Of a stretch of DNA of 64,000 nt, positions 51,776-60,007 are shown piece by piece. The notes under the pieces were generated by a model. That model made no database searches and was not told the origin of the DNA. It saw only the letters and a program-made list of their open reading frames with translations. The stretch comes from Lactobacillus johnsonii (lineage in GTDB: Bacteria; Bacillota; Bacilli; Lactobacillales; Lactobacillaceae). Made by a program: the position numbers and the translations under genes. The stretch's first letter is position 1; every line of letters begins with the position of its first letter. The stretch is from the NCBI RefSeq assembly GCF_013487865.1, contig NZ_CP047409.1, forward strand, positions 310,001 to 374,000. The letters run 5' to 3'.

Positions 51776-52123
51776 ATGGCACGTATTGCTGGTGTTGACT
51801 TACCCAGAAATAAAAGAGTTGTAGTCGCATTAACTTATATCTATGGTATTGGTGAACCAACTGCAAAAAAGATTTGTAAAGATGCTGGTATTTCTGAAGA
51901 CATTCGTACTAATGACTTGACTCCAGAAGATCAAGAAAAATTACGTAGCGAAGTAGACAAGTACCGTGTTGAAGGTGATCTTCGTCGTGAAGTTAGCCTT
52001 AACATCAAGCGTTTAGTTGAAATTGGCTCATACCGTGGTATTCGTCACCGTCGTGGCTTACCAGTTCGTGGTCAAAATACCAAGAATAATGCTCGTACTC
52101 GTAAGGGTTCAAAGAGAAAATAA
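51776..52123 (+). CDS. rpsM: 30S ribosomal protein S13
   Basis: S13 contacts P-site tRNA and forms an intersubunit bridge. The 115 residues begin [26 protein letters not shown] and contain the signature [37 protein letters not shown] is about eight bases before the ATG. Confidence 0.98.
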   Translation: MARIAGVDLPRNKRVVVALTYIYGIGEPTAKKICKDAGISEDIRTNDLTPEDQEKLRSEVDKYRVEGDLRREVSLNIKRLVEIGSYRGIRHRRGLPVRGQNTKNNARTRKGSKRK

Positions 52124-52147
52124 TTTATTAAATAGGAGGTTAAGTTA

Positions 52148-52537
52148 ATGGCTGCAAAGAAAACAGCACGTAAACGCCGTGTAAAGAAGCATGTTGAAAG
52201 CGGCGTTGCTCATATTCATTCTACGTTTAACAATACCTTGGTCATGATTACTGATGTACAAGGTAACGCAGTCGCATGGTCTTCCGCTGGTGCTTTAGGT
52301 TTTAAGGGTAGTCGTAAGTCTACACCATTTGCTGCTCAAATGGCCGCAGAAGCAGCTGCAAAATCTGCAATGGATCAAGGCATGAAGCATGTTGAAGTTT
52401 CAGTTAAAGGCCCAGGTGCAGGTCGTGAAGCTGCTATTAGAGCACTTCAAGCTGCAGGTCTTGAAATCACTGCTATTCGCGACGTTACTCCAGTGCCGCA
52501 CAACGGTTCCAGACCACCAAAACGTCGTCGTGTCTAG
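52148..52537 (+). CDS. rpsK: 30S ribosomal protein S11
   Basis: Forms part of the platform that holds the mRNA 3' side in the exit channel. The 129 residues contain [30 protein letters not shown] and the signature [26 protein letters not shown] stands about nine bases before the ATG. Confidence 0.98.
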   Translation: MAAKKTARKRRVKKHVESGVAHIHSTFNNTLVMITDVQGNAVAWSSAGALGFKGSRKSTPFAAQMAAEAAAKSAMDQGMKHVEVSVKGPGAGREAAIRALQAAGLEITAIRDVTPVPHNGSRPPKRRRV

Positions 52538-52582
52538 TTTATTCCTGCGTGCAGGACATTACGTTTTGAAAGGGGCCCAGTA

Positions 52583-53521
52583 ATGATTGAATTTGAAAAA
52601 CCAAATATTACCGTAGTAGACCAAGAGGAGGCATACGGTAAGTTTGTTGTCGAACCACTGGAACGCGGTTTCGGGACTACTTTAGGTAACTCACTCCGTC
52701 GAGTTTTACTTACTTCTATTCCAGGTACGGCACTTTCTTACATTCAGATTGATGGTGTGTTACATGAATTTTCAACAATTCCTGGCGTTAGAGAAGACGT
52801 CACGAAGATCATTCTTAATTTGAAGAAACTAGAGTTAAAGTCACTCTCAGATGAAGAAAAAATTGCTGAAATCGATGTAACTGGACCAGCAATTGTAACT
52901 GCTGCTGATTTGAAGGTCGACTCTGATATTGAGGTCTTAAATCCAGATCAATATATTTGTAGTATTGCTGATGGTGGCCATTTGCATATGAACGTTGCGA
53001 TCAAGACTGGTCGTGGTTATGTTCCCGCAAGTGAAAACAAGACAGATGACATGCCTATTGGTGTCATCCCCGTTGATTCACTCTTCTCACCAATCAAAAA
53101 AGTTAACTACCAAGTTGAAAGTGCTCGTGTTGGTAAGAGAGATGACTATGACAAATTAACTTTAGAAATTTGGACTGATGGTTCAATCACACCTAATGAT
53201 GCCCTTAGTTTCGCTGCGAAGATTCTTGTAGAACACTTCAAAGTATTTATGTCTACTGATATGGATGCGCAGTTTGATGATGTAATGGTAGAAAAAGAGG
53301 ACGATAAGAACGAAAAGAAGCTTGAGATGACGATCGAAGAGCTTGATTTGTCTGTTCGTTCCTATAACTGCTTGAAACGTGCAGGAATTAATACTGTTCA
53401 AGAATTAACTGATAAATCTGAAGCAGATATGATGCGCGTACGTAACTTAGGACGTAAGTCATTAGAAGAAGTAAAGAATAAACTTGCCGATCTTGGTCTA
53501 TCACTTCGTCAAGATGACTAA
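52583..53521 (+). CDS. rpoA: DNA-directed RNA polymerase subunit alpha
   Basis: The assembly platform of RNA polymerase. The 312 residues have an N-terminal dimerisation domain (about 1-230, including [23 protein letters not shown]), an acidic/lysine linker (about 230-250) and a C-terminal domain. The latter (about 250-312, [50 protein letters not shown] in pieces) binds UP elements and activators. AAAGGGG is upstream of the ATG. Standard position after rpsK. Confidence 0.98.
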   Translation: MIEFEKPNITVVDQEEAYGKFVVEPLERGFGTTLGNSLRRVLLTSIPGTALSYIQIDGVLHEFSTIPGVREDVTKIILNLKKLELKSLSDEEKIAEIDVTGPAIVTAADLKVDSDIEVLNPDQYICSIADGGHLHMNVAIKTGRGYVPASENKTDDMPIGVIPVDSLFSPIKKVNYQVESARVGKRDDYDKLTLEIWTDGSITPNDALSFAAKILVEHFKVFMSTDMDAQFDDVMVEKEDDKNEKKLEMTIEELDLSVRSYNCLKRAGINTVQELTDKSEADMMRVRNLGRKSLEEVKNKLADLGLSLRQDD

Positions 53522-53547
53522 GTAGGAATAATAAGGAGGGAAAACTC

Positions 53548-53931
53548 ATGGCATACCGTAAATTAGGTCGCGATAGTGCACACAGAAAAGCAATGCTTAG
53601 AGAAATGACTACTCAATTGATCATGAACGAACGCATTGTTACTACTGAAACCCGTGCTAAAGAAATCCGTAAAACTACCGAAAAAATGATTACTTTAGGT
53701 AAACGCGGTGATTTAAGTGCTAGAAGAAAGGCAGCTGCTTTTGTTCGTAATGAAATTGCTGATATTCATGAAGAAAAAGATGCAGTTGTTGTAAAATCAG
53801 CACTTCAAAAACTTTTCAGTGACATTGCACCTCGTTACAAAGATCGTAATGGTGGTTACACCAGAATGTACAAGTTAGCTAACCCACGTAAGGGTGACGC
53901 TGCTCCAATGGTAATCATTGAATTAGTTTAA
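53548..53931 (+). CDS. rplQ: 50S ribosomal protein L17
   Basis: The last gene of the cluster. The 127 residues begin [25 protein letters not shown] and contain the signature [23 protein letters not shown] and [19 protein letters not shown] lies about nine bases before the ATG. A possible promoter for a short RNA overlaps its last codons. Confidence 0.98.
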   Translation: MAYRKLGRDSAHRKAMLREMTTQLIMNERIVTTETRAKEIRKTTEKMITLGKRGDLSARRKAAAFVRNEIADIHEEKDAVVVKSALQKLFSDIAPRYKDRNGGYTRMYKLANPRKGDAAPMVIIELV

Positions 53932-54055
53932 TTAGGTAAAATATAATATTATTTTATAAATCTTTCACAAAAGCGAGAATAAGCGTGATGATGGTGGCTT
54001 TTGCCTAGTCTAGCTTAGATGTTAAATCATCCCTCTTTGTGGATGATTTTTTTTT
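53918..54055 (+). ncRNA. Candidate ~100-nt RNA or structured 3' UTR between rplQ and ecfA1
   Basis: A promoter-like TTGAAT (53918-53923), 18 bases and TATAAT (53942-53947) would start an RNA near 53954. The segment contains the pair CAAAAGC/GCTTTTG (53968-53974 with 53997-54003). It ends at a strong terminator (54024-54055). No ORF with a ribosome site is present and no known riboswitch was recognised. It may instead simply be the 3' UTR of the ribosomal operon. Confidence 0.35.
54024..54055 (+). terminator. Intrinsic terminator of the ribosomal cluster
   Basis: The perfect 9-bp stem AAATCATCC/GGATGATTT is followed by nine T. Confidence 0.92.
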
Positions 54056-54116
54056 GCTCTTTTTTTATATATAATTGATACAATGACATATTATGGAAAA
54101 AGAGCAGTGAATATTT

Positions 54117-54965
54117 ATGAAAGATAATATAGTAACGGTTAAGCATCTTTCTTTTACCTATAAAGATAGTAAAGTACCTGCTGTAAATGATATTAGTTTC
54201 TCAATTCCTAGAGGATCATGGACTACTTTGGTAGGTCATAATGGGAGCGGAAAATCAACAATTGCCCGTTTAGTGGATGGCATTCTTTTACCCAATGATA
54301 ATCCTAGGACGGTAATTAACGTTGATGGTATTGATCTGACAGAGGAAACAATGTGGGATATTAGAGACCGCGTAGGAATTGTATTCCAAAATCCCGATAA
54401 TCAATTTGTTGGTGCTACTGTAGAAGATGATGTAGCTTTTGGTCTTGAAAATCGTCAAATTGCGCGTTCTAAGATGCAGACTATTGTTTATGATGTGCTT
54501 GAACAAGTGGATATGCTTGACTTTCAAAAAAGCGAACCTCAATATTTGTCTGGAGGTCAAAAGCAAAGAGTAGCTATCGCTGGTATCTTAGCGATTGGAC
54601 CAAAATTAATAATTTTAGATGAATCGACTAGTATGTTAGATCCAGCAGGTAAAGCGAAGATTCTTAGTCTTATACGAGATTTGCAAAATAAAAATGGTCT
54701 GACTATCTTTTCTATTACTCATGATATTAATGAAGCGGTACAAGCAGACCAGATGTTAGTTTTAGATAAAGGAAAATTATTGGCTAGTGGCTCTCCAAGA
54801 GAGATATTTGAAAACGAGATTTTAATAAAAAATGCTGGATTAGAGCTCCCTTTATTTTATAAGGTTAAAAATGGACTTATAAAAAAAGGAATTCATATCC
54901 CTCGAGAAGTCAATAGTGAGGAAAAGTTGGTGAAGTATTTGTGTCAATTGAATTCAAAAATGTAG
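54117..54965 (+). CDS. ecfA1: Energy-coupling factor transporter ATPase EcfA1
   Basis: One of the two ABC ATPases of the shared ECF module, which powers several vitamin and metal S-components. The 282 residues have Walker A GHNGSGKST (K46), the Q-loop FQNPDNQFVG, signature LSGGQKQR, Walker B LIILDEST and H-loop ITHD. Upstream is an extended -10 TGATACAAT. The ribosome site is weak. Its 3' end overlaps ecfA2 by 25 bases, so translation is probably coupled. Confidence 0.95.
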   Translation: MKDNIVTVKHLSFTYKDSKVPAVNDISFSIPRGSWTTLVGHNGSGKSTIARLVDGILLPNDNPRTVINVDGIDLTEETMWDIRDRVGIVFQNPDNQFVGATVEDDVAFGLENRQIARSKMQTIVYDVLEQVDMLDFQKSEPQYLSGGQKQRVAIAGILAIGPKLIILDESTSMLDPAGKAKILSLIRDLQNKNGLTIFSITHDINEAVQADQMLVLDKGKLLASGSPREIFENEILIKNAGLELPLFYKVKNGLIKKGIHIPREVNSEEKLVKYLCQLNSKM

Positions 54966-55804
54966 ATTATGTTTATGCACCTGGAACTCCATTTCAAACT
55001 CAAGGATTGGCAGATATATCTTTTAAAATAGAAAAAGGATCATTTGTCGCAATTGCTGGTCATACTGGAAGTGGAAAGTCTACTCTCATGCAGCATTTTG
55101 ATGGCTTATTACTTCCAAGTAAGGGTGAAATCACTGTAGCGGGTGAGCAGATTAATGCAAATACTTCAAGTAAGTCACTAAAAGCAATTCGAAAAAAAGT
55201 AGGCTTAGTGTTTCAATTTCCTGAAAATCAACTATTTGAAGAAACTGTGCTTAAAGACGTGATGTTTGGTCCACTTAATTTTGGCTTTTCAGAACAAAAG
55301 GCAAAAGAGCAAGCAGTAGAGTGGATAAAAAAAGTAGGTCTTTCTGAAGATATGATGGATAAATCTCCTTTTGAACTTTCTGGAGGTCAAATGCGTCGCG
55401 TAGCAATTGCAGGTGTGATGGCATATGAACCAGAAATTTTATGTCTTGATGAACCTGCAGCTGGACTGGATCCTGAAGGACAGAAGCAAATGTTTGAGAT
55501 ATTTAAGGATTACCAACGAGCTGGCCATACAGTTATTCTAATTTCACATAATATGGACGATATTAGTGAATATGCAGATGATATGTTAGTCCTTGATCAT
55601 GGTCATTTAATAAAACATGCTAGTCCACAAGAGATTTTTTCTGATCAGGAGTGGGTAAAAAAACACTATCTCGATGAACCCGCAACTAGTAGACTAACTC
55701 GGGAGCTACAAAAAGGTGGTTTTCAATTCTCTGAGATGCCGCTAACTATTGAGTCGTTAGTAAGTAAAGTTGTAAATGAGCTAAAGAAGAAGGGAGCTAA
55801 TTAA
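54941..55804 (+). CDS. ecfA2: Energy-coupling factor transporter ATPase EcfA2
   Basis: The partner ATPase of the ECF module. The 287 residues show Walker A GHTGSGKST (K46), Q-loop FQFPENQLFE, signature LSGGQMRR, Walker B ILCLDEPAAGLDPEG and H-loop ISHN. It starts with GTG inside ecfA1 behind AAAGTTGGTGAAG. AGGGAG (55791-55796) stands near its end; in an uninterrupted operon that site would sit eight bases before ecfT. The next operon gene is now about 1.5 kb away because of the tnpB insertion. Confidence 0.95.
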   Translation: MSIEFKNVDYVYAPGTPFQTQGLADISFKIEKGSFVAIAGHTGSGKSTLMQHFDGLLLPSKGEITVAGEQINANTSSKSLKAIRKKVGLVFQFPENQLFEETVLKDVMFGPLNFGFSEQKAKEQAVEWIKKVGLSEDMMDKSPFELSGGQMRRVAIAGVMAYEPEILCLDEPAAGLDPEGQKQMFEIFKDYQRAGHTVILISHNMDDISEYADDMLVLDHGHLIKHASPQEIFSDQEWVKKHYLDEPATSRLTRELQKGGFQFSEMPLTIESLVSKVVNELKKKGAN

Positions 55805-55812
55805 CTGTTAAC

Positions 55813-55839
55813 CAAAATATAGAAATCTATAGAAGATTA
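55813..55839 (+). repeat. Left imperfect inverted repeat of the tnpB element
   Basis: 27 bases matching the reverse complement of 57253-57279 at 23 positions, beginning CAAAA. Terminal inverted repeats are not a feature of IS200/IS605 or IS607 elements, so their presence is unusual. Confidence 0.7.
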
Positions 55840-55946
55840 GGCTTATTTAGAAAGCTAAACATGGAAAATAAGCTTTAATTCAATACTTACTTGTTTTGCT
55901 TTCCTTCCTTAGATAAACTTATGTTTGTATTTTAGGAGGTGAAGCA

Positions 55947-57104
55947 ATGATTAAAACTCAAGTAGTTAAGCTAAAAGTTAATAAAACTATGCAAAAGCAT
56001 CTTGATGCCTTGTGTGACTATCGCCGATACTGCTGGAATAAAGGACTTGAAACTTGGCAATTAATGTATGAAGCCCATAGCTTGAACAAGCAAGATAATC
56101 TAAGTCCCAATGAACGCAGAGTCCGTGATGAACTAGTTGCTAATAAAGCTGACTGGCAATATGATTTGTCTGCTAGATGTTTGCAACTAGCTGTTAAAGA
56201 CTTGGCGAATGCTTGGAAGAACTTCTTTGATAAAGCTCAGCCTGATTGGGGAACACCTAGTTTTAAATCAAAAAAGGCTCCCAGACAAGGCTTTAAAACT
56301 GACAGAGCTAAGATTGTTAATGGCAAGCTTCGCCTTGATAAACCAAGAAGCATCTCAAAAGAGTTTTGGTTTGATCTAGTAAGTTATGAGTCTTTAAAGA
56401 TGAGTGAAGTCAAAGTAGTAAGTATCTTCAAAGAAAAAGGGAGCTATTATGCGGCTTTGCCTTATGAAGAAGAGGTTTCAGGTAAAGCTAAAACTCATCA
56501 AGAGACAGCAGTTGATGTTAATGTTGGTCATTTTAACTATACCGAGGGGCAAATCAAGGTTTTACCAGCTAAATTGCAAAAGCTTTATAAGCGTATCAAA
56601 CATTATCAAAGAGTCTTAGCACGTAAAAGAGAAGTTAACGGTAAGTTAGCTATTAAATCAAATAATTATTTTGCAGTGAGAACCAAACTGCAAAAAGATT
56701 ATCGCAAAGGAGCCAACATTCAAAACGATCTGTTACAAAAATTTACTACTAAGCTCGTGGATAATTACGACCAAATTGTAGTTGAAGACTTAGCAGTCAA
56801 AGAAATGATGATGACACATGTAGCTTCCAAAGGTATGCAGCGATCATTATTTAGTAAATTCAGGCAGATCTTAACTTACAAGTGTGATTGGTATGGCAAA
56901 GAATTGATCTTGGCTGATAAAAGATACCCATCAACTCAAAGATGTGCTAAATGCGGTTATGTCAAAAAAGGTGATGAAAAAATCACTTTGCAAGGCAATA
57001 AAAAGCATGGTACAAAGCATAATGAGTATATTTGTTATCAGTGCGGCTATAGTAATGATCGAGATGAAAATGCGGTTTTAAACCTTTTAGCTTTAGCAAA
57101 ATAA
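55947..57104 (+). CDS. tnpB: RNA-guided endonuclease TnpB
   Basis: The 385 residues have the TnpB layout. An N-terminal helix-turn-helix/REC-like part (YRRYCWNKGLETWQ) leads into a split RuvC nuclease with D190 (AVDVNVG), E280 (IVVEDL) and D371 (SNDRDENAVLNLL). A zinc ribbon (C333, C336, C363, C366) is also present. All catalytic and metal residues are present, so it looks active. Known TnpB proteins use an RNA made from the element's right end to cut DNA next to a short motif, which favours retention of the element. The RuvC-I motif DVNVG differs from the common D(L/M)G. Strong AGGAGGTGA lies five bases before the ATG. Confidence 0.92.
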   Translation: MIKTQVVKLKVNKTMQKHLDALCDYRRYCWNKGLETWQLMYEAHSLNKQDNLSPNERRVRDELVANKADWQYDLSARCLQLAVKDLANAWKNFFDKAQPDWGTPSFKSKKAPRQGFKTDRAKIVNGKLRLDKPRSISKEFWFDLVSYESLKMSEVKVVSIFKEKGSYYAALPYEEEVSGKAKTHQETAVDVNVGHFNYTEGQIKVLPAKLQKLYKRIKHYQRVLARKREVNGKLAIKSNNYFAVRTKLQKDYRKGANIQNDLLQKFTTKLVDNYDQIVVEDLAVKEMMMTHVASKGMQRSLFSKFRQILTYKCDWYGKELILADKRYPSTQRCAKCGYVKKGDEKITLQGNKKHGTKHNEYICYQCGYSNDRDENAVLNLLALAK

Positions 57105-57293
57105 AGAAAATAAATGGGGCTGGCTAGGCCCTTAAACTGTAAGAGCTGGTCAATGTGATTACTCCTATTTGGAATATCAGAACACTAGTGAAGACGACAG
57201 TAAATGAAACAAAGAAAGGAAAAATATATCTTTCTGATATGTAGAAAATTCGTATTCTTCTACATATTTCTATGTTTTGTATAGCAGACATGG
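57105..57293 (+). ncRNA. Candidate guide (omega/re) RNA region at the right end of the tnpB element
   Basis: The ~190 bases after tnpB carry no gene but contain pairing segments. These are GGGGCT/AGGCCC with one mismatch (57116-57121 with 57126-57131) and the perfect hairpin at 57237-57267. In characterised systems this part of the element, together with the tnpB 3' end, encodes the RNA scaffold, and the bases just past the element serve as guide. Here the guide would be the first bases of ecfT (57294 onward). The assignment is inferred from position. Confidence 0.5.
57253..57279 (-). repeat. Right imperfect inverted repeat of the tnpB element
   Basis: The partner of 55813-55839 in opposite orientation (23 of 27 positions identical). 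It overlaps the right arm of the hairpin at 57237-57267 and ends 14 bases before ecfT. Confidence 0.7.
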
Positions 57294-58091
57294 ATGAGTA
57301 AAATTATTATTGGACGCTATATTCCTGGTAATTCTATCGTTTATAAAATGGATCCTCGAGGAAAGATCATTGCAACATTTTTATTTATTGTTATTATCTT
57401 TCTGGCTAATAATTGGTTGTCCTACTTCTTTTTAACAATATTTACTTTACTTGCTGTTTGGGCAACAAAATTAAAGCCTAAAGTGTTTTGGGATGGAGTA
57501 AAACCATTAATTTGGTTAATTCTATTTACTTCAGTTTTGCAATTATTTTTTACTACAGGTGGAAGAGTTTACTGGCAGTGGGGAATCTTTAACATTAGTG
57601 AATATGGTATTCAGAATTCTATTTTTATCTTTATTCGTTTTGTAATGATTATTCTGATTTCGACAGTTCTTACTTTGACGACCACATCATTAGAAATTGC
57701 AGATGGAATGGAATGGATATTAAAACCTCTTGGTTACCTAAAAGTTCCAGTAGCTCAAATTGCTCTGGTAATGTCTATTGCTCTTCGTTTTGTGCCGACT
57801 TTATTAGACCAAGCTGTGCGAATTATGAATGCTCAGAGAGCACGTGGAGCCGATTTTAATAGTGGTGGTTTAATTAAGAGAATTCATTCGATTATTCCAA
57901 TTTTAATTCCCTTATTTATTAGTTCCTTAACTGTTGCAATTGATTTGGCTACGGCTATGGAAGCAAGAGGTTATCGAGAAGGGGCAAAAAGGACCCGCTA
58001 TCGCGTTTTAAAGTGGTCAAAGTATGATTGGGTTAACTTAGGCTATTTCGCGCTATTGACGCTAATTTTATTACTTACAAGGACGTATTAA
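57294..58091 (+). CDS. ecfT: Energy-coupling factor transporter transmembrane protein EcfT
   Basis: The membrane scaffold of the ECF module, which couples ATP hydrolysis by EcfA1/A2 to substrate-specific S-components. The 265 residues have about five to six membrane helices and two coupling helices ending in the Ala-Arg-Gly motifs AQRARGAD and AMEARGYR. The N-terminus MSKIIIGRYIPGNS is typical, so the ATG is right. No ribosome site precedes it (GCAGACATGG). The upstream site was probably separated by the tnpB insertion, so expression may be reduced or depend on the element. Confidence 0.94.
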   Translation: MSKIIIGRYIPGNSIVYKMDPRGKIIATFLFIVIIFLANNWLSYFFLTIFTLLAVWATKLKPKVFWDGVKPLIWLILFTSVLQLFFTTGGRVYWQWGIFNISEYGIQNSIFIFIRFVMIILISTVLTLTTTSLEIADGMEWILKPLGYLKVPVAQIALVMSIALRFVPTLLDQAVRIMNAQRARGADFNSGGLIKRIHSIIPILIPLFISSLTVAIDLATAMEARGYREGAKRTRYRVLKWSKYDWVNLGYFALLTLILLLTRTY

Positions 58092-58094
58092 TTA

Positions 58095-58886
58095 ATGACT
58101 ACAAGATATAAATTAACCATGGCCTATGATGGTCATCTTTTTCATGGGTTTCAAATTCAACCGAATGAACGAACTGTCCAAGGTGTGATTGAAGAAGCAT
58201 TAAAAAAGATGACTAAAGGAAAAAGAGTGGTAGTGCACGGATCTGGAAGAACCGATGCTGGTGTTCATGCTAAAGGACAAGTTATTCACTTTGATTATCC
58301 TGGAAAAGAAATCCCAGCTAAGAATATGATGTTTGCTTTAAATGCCCTCATGCCGATTGACACAGTTTTCTTTGAAAGTGAAATTGTTGATGAAGATTTT
58401 CATGTTCAATATTCAACTAAGGGAAAATGGTATCGATATGTAGTGGATCAACATCGTTTTACAGATCCTTTTAATCGCTTTTATACCGGGCATTATCCAT
58501 ATCCTTTAGATATTTCGCTAATGCAGCAAGCAGCTAAAGATTTGATTGGGGAGCACGATTTTACTAGTTTTGCTGCTAGCGGTGGACAAATTGTGGATAA
58601 GGTGCGAACAATTTACTATGTGAATATTACGCCAGACTCAGATAAAAAACAGATCATTTTTGATTTTATTGGAAATGGCTTTTTATATAACATGGTAAGA
58701 ATCCTAGTTGGAACTTTGTTAGAAATAGGCAATAAAAAAAGACCTGTTGACGATATACCAAGAGTTTTAAAGGCGAAAGACCGACAAGAAGTTCGAACTA
58801 CTGCACCAGCCAGTGGATTATATTTACAACATGTTTTTTATGAAGATATTCCTAAAAAATATCGATTAGATCTTAAAAAAGATTGA
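58095..58886 (+). CDS. truA: tRNA pseudouridine synthase A
   Basis: Converts uridines 38-40 of the tRNA anticodon arm to pseudouridine. The 263 residues show the catalytic Asp in [11 protein letters not shown], the N-terminal [22 protein letters not shown], and the late motif [17 protein letters not shown]. It starts four bases after ecfT. The order ecfA1-ecfA2-ecfT-truA-rplM-rpsI is standard in Firmicutes. The next promoter overlaps its stop codon. Confidence 0.96.
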   Translation: MTTRYKLTMAYDGHLFHGFQIQPNERTVQGVIEEALKKMTKGKRVVVHGSGRTDAGVHAKGQVIHFDYPGKEIPAKNMMFALNALMPIDTVFFESEIVDEDFHVQYSTKGKWYRYVVDQHRFTDPFNRFYTGHYPYPLDISLMQQAAKDLIGEHDFTSFAASGGQIVDKVRTIYYVNITPDSDKKQIIFDFIGNGFLYNMVRILVGTLLEIGNKKRPVDDIPRVLKAKDRQEVRTTAPASGLYLQHVFYEDIPKKYRLDLKKD

Positions 58887-58911
58887 CTTTTTGGGCAAAA
58901 CGACGTAAATT
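58883..58911 (+). promoter_or_regulatory. Promoter of rplM-rpsI
   Basis: TTGACT (58883-58888), a 17-base spacer and TAAATT (58906-58911); the -35 overlaps the truA stop codon. Confidence 0.65.
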
Positions 58912-58917
58912 AATATA

Positions 58918-58984
58918 CGTATGTTTGTCCACGATAGGCCCCGGAAACTTATTGTTTGTCAAACAGAAGAAAAACGGAGGAATT
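58918..58984 (+). promoter_or_regulatory. Ribosomal protein L13 leader
   Basis: A short structured leader between the promoter and the rplM ribosome site. An L13 leader RNA family is known upstream of rplM-rpsI in low-GC Gram-positives, and thought to be bound by L13 for feedback control. The position and the GGCCCCGG/TTTGTC-rich sequence fit; no covariance search was possible. Confidence 0.55.
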
Positions 58985-58988
58985 TAAA

Positions 58989-59432
58989 GTGCGTACTACC
59001 CCATTAGCTAAAACTAGTGATATTAAACGTAAGTGGTATGTTATCGATGCGACTGATGTTTCACTTGGTCGTTTATCAACTGCTGTAGCATCAATTTTAA
59101 GAGGTAAGAACAAGCCTCAATATACACCAAATGTTGATACTGGTGATTATGTTATTGTTGTTAACGCAGCTAAATTGAAGTTGACTGGTAAAAAAGCAAC
59201 TGATAAGATCTACTACCGCCACTCAGATTACCGTGGTGGTTTAAGAGCTACTCCTGCCGGTGAATTATTAGCTAAGAACCCAGTAAGATTAGTTGAATTA
59301 TCTGTAAAAGGCATGTTGCCAAAGAATACTCTTGGTCACCAAGAATTCATGAAGATGCATGTTTACGCTGGTGAAGACCACGAACACGCAGCACAAAAGC
59401 CTGAAAAGTTAGACATCAACGAATTAATCTAG
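58989..59432 (+). CDS. rplM: 50S ribosomal protein L13
   Basis: An early assembly protein of the 50S subunit. The 147 residues begin [31 protein letters not shown] and contain [24 protein letters not shown] and [14 protein letters not shown] 58989 is chosen because CGGAGG lies about nine bases upstream; an in-frame start at 58956 would add 11 residues encoded in the leader. rpsI follows after 13 bases. Confidence 0.97.
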   Translation: MRTTPLAKTSDIKRKWYVIDATDVSLGRLSTAVASILRGKNKPQYTPNVDTGDYVIVVNAAKLKLTGKKATDKIYYRHSDYRGGLRATPAGELLAKNPVRLVELSVKGMLPKNTLGHQEFMKMHVYAGEDHEHAAQKPEKLDINELI

Positions 59433-59445
59433 GAGGTTTTAAATA

Positions 59446-59841
59446 ATGGCACAACAAGCAGCTTACGCTGGAACTGGTCGTCGTAAAGATTCTGTTGCCC
59501 GCGTACGTTTAGTACCAGGTAACGGTCAAATTACCATTAACAAAGAAGACGTAACTAAGTACATTCCATACCCTAACTTGGTTCAAGATATGAAGCAACC
59601 ATTAGCATTAACTGAAACTGAAGGTCAATACGACATTTTAGTTAACGTTAACGGTGGTGGTTTCTCAGGACAAGCTGGTGCAATTCGTTTAGGTATTGCA
59701 CGTGCACTTCTTGAAGTTGACCCAGATTTCCGTGGTCCTCTTAAGAAGGCTGGCATGTTAACTCGTGACCCAAGAATGAAGGAAAGAAAGAAGCCAGGTT
59801 TGAAGAAAGCCCGCAAAGCTTCACAATTCTCAAAGCGTTAA
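59446..59841 (+). CDS. rpsI: 30S ribosomal protein S9
   Basis: The C-terminal tail of S9 contacts P-site tRNA. The 131 residues contain [24 protein letters not shown], the [20 protein letters not shown] signature, and the basic end [23 protein letters not shown] precedes the ATG by about nine bases. It ends the conserved gene block; the next gene is accessory. Confidence 0.98.
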   Translation: MAQQAAYAGTGRRKDSVARVRLVPGNGQITINKEDVTKYIPYPNLVQDMKQPLALTETEGQYDILVNVNGGGFSGQAGAIRLGIARALLEVDPDFRGPLKKAGMLTRDPRMKERKKPGLKKARKASQFSKR

Positions 59842-59863
59842 TATTTTATATTACGTTTTATGC

Positions 59864-59893
59864 AAAAGACATCTCGAAAGGGATGTCTTTTTT
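59864..59893 (+). terminator. Intrinsic terminator after rpsI
   Basis: The 10-bp stem AAAAGACATC/GATGTCTTTT with a TC/GG extension closing a GAAA tetraloop is followed by T. Confidence 0.92.
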
Positions 59894-60007
59894 GTGTGAT
59901 TTTTTTCAATTTTTTGTAGTTATTTAAATATTGTAAAAATAGTAATTAGTATAAATTTTGTAATCATGTATAATTAAGCTATCTTTATGTTTTGGAGAAT
60001 GTGGATT

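Larger units (their letters stand above)
55805..57293 (+). mobile_element. Solitary tnpB element (IS200/IS605 or IS1341-like) inserted between ecfA2 and ecfT
   Basis: About 1.49 kb containing one gene, tnpB, and no tnpA. If it is excised exactly, the ecfA2 stop directly abuts the ecfT ATG and AGGGAG falls eight bases before that ATG, an ideal operon junction. This makes 55805-57293 the most economical boundaries. No target duplication is seen, as expected for this family. A GCTTATTT/AAATAAGC hairpin (55841-55848 with 55866-55873) lies near the left end and ATATGTAGAA/TTCTACATAT (57237-57246 with 57258-57267) near the right. The boundaries are inferred and not confirmed with an empty site. Confidence 0.75.

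Noticed and set aside
55840..55946. Degenerate tnpA upstream of tnpB
   Set aside because: The interval is only ~100 bases, contains a hairpin and the tnpB ribosome site, and has no Y1-transposase motif.
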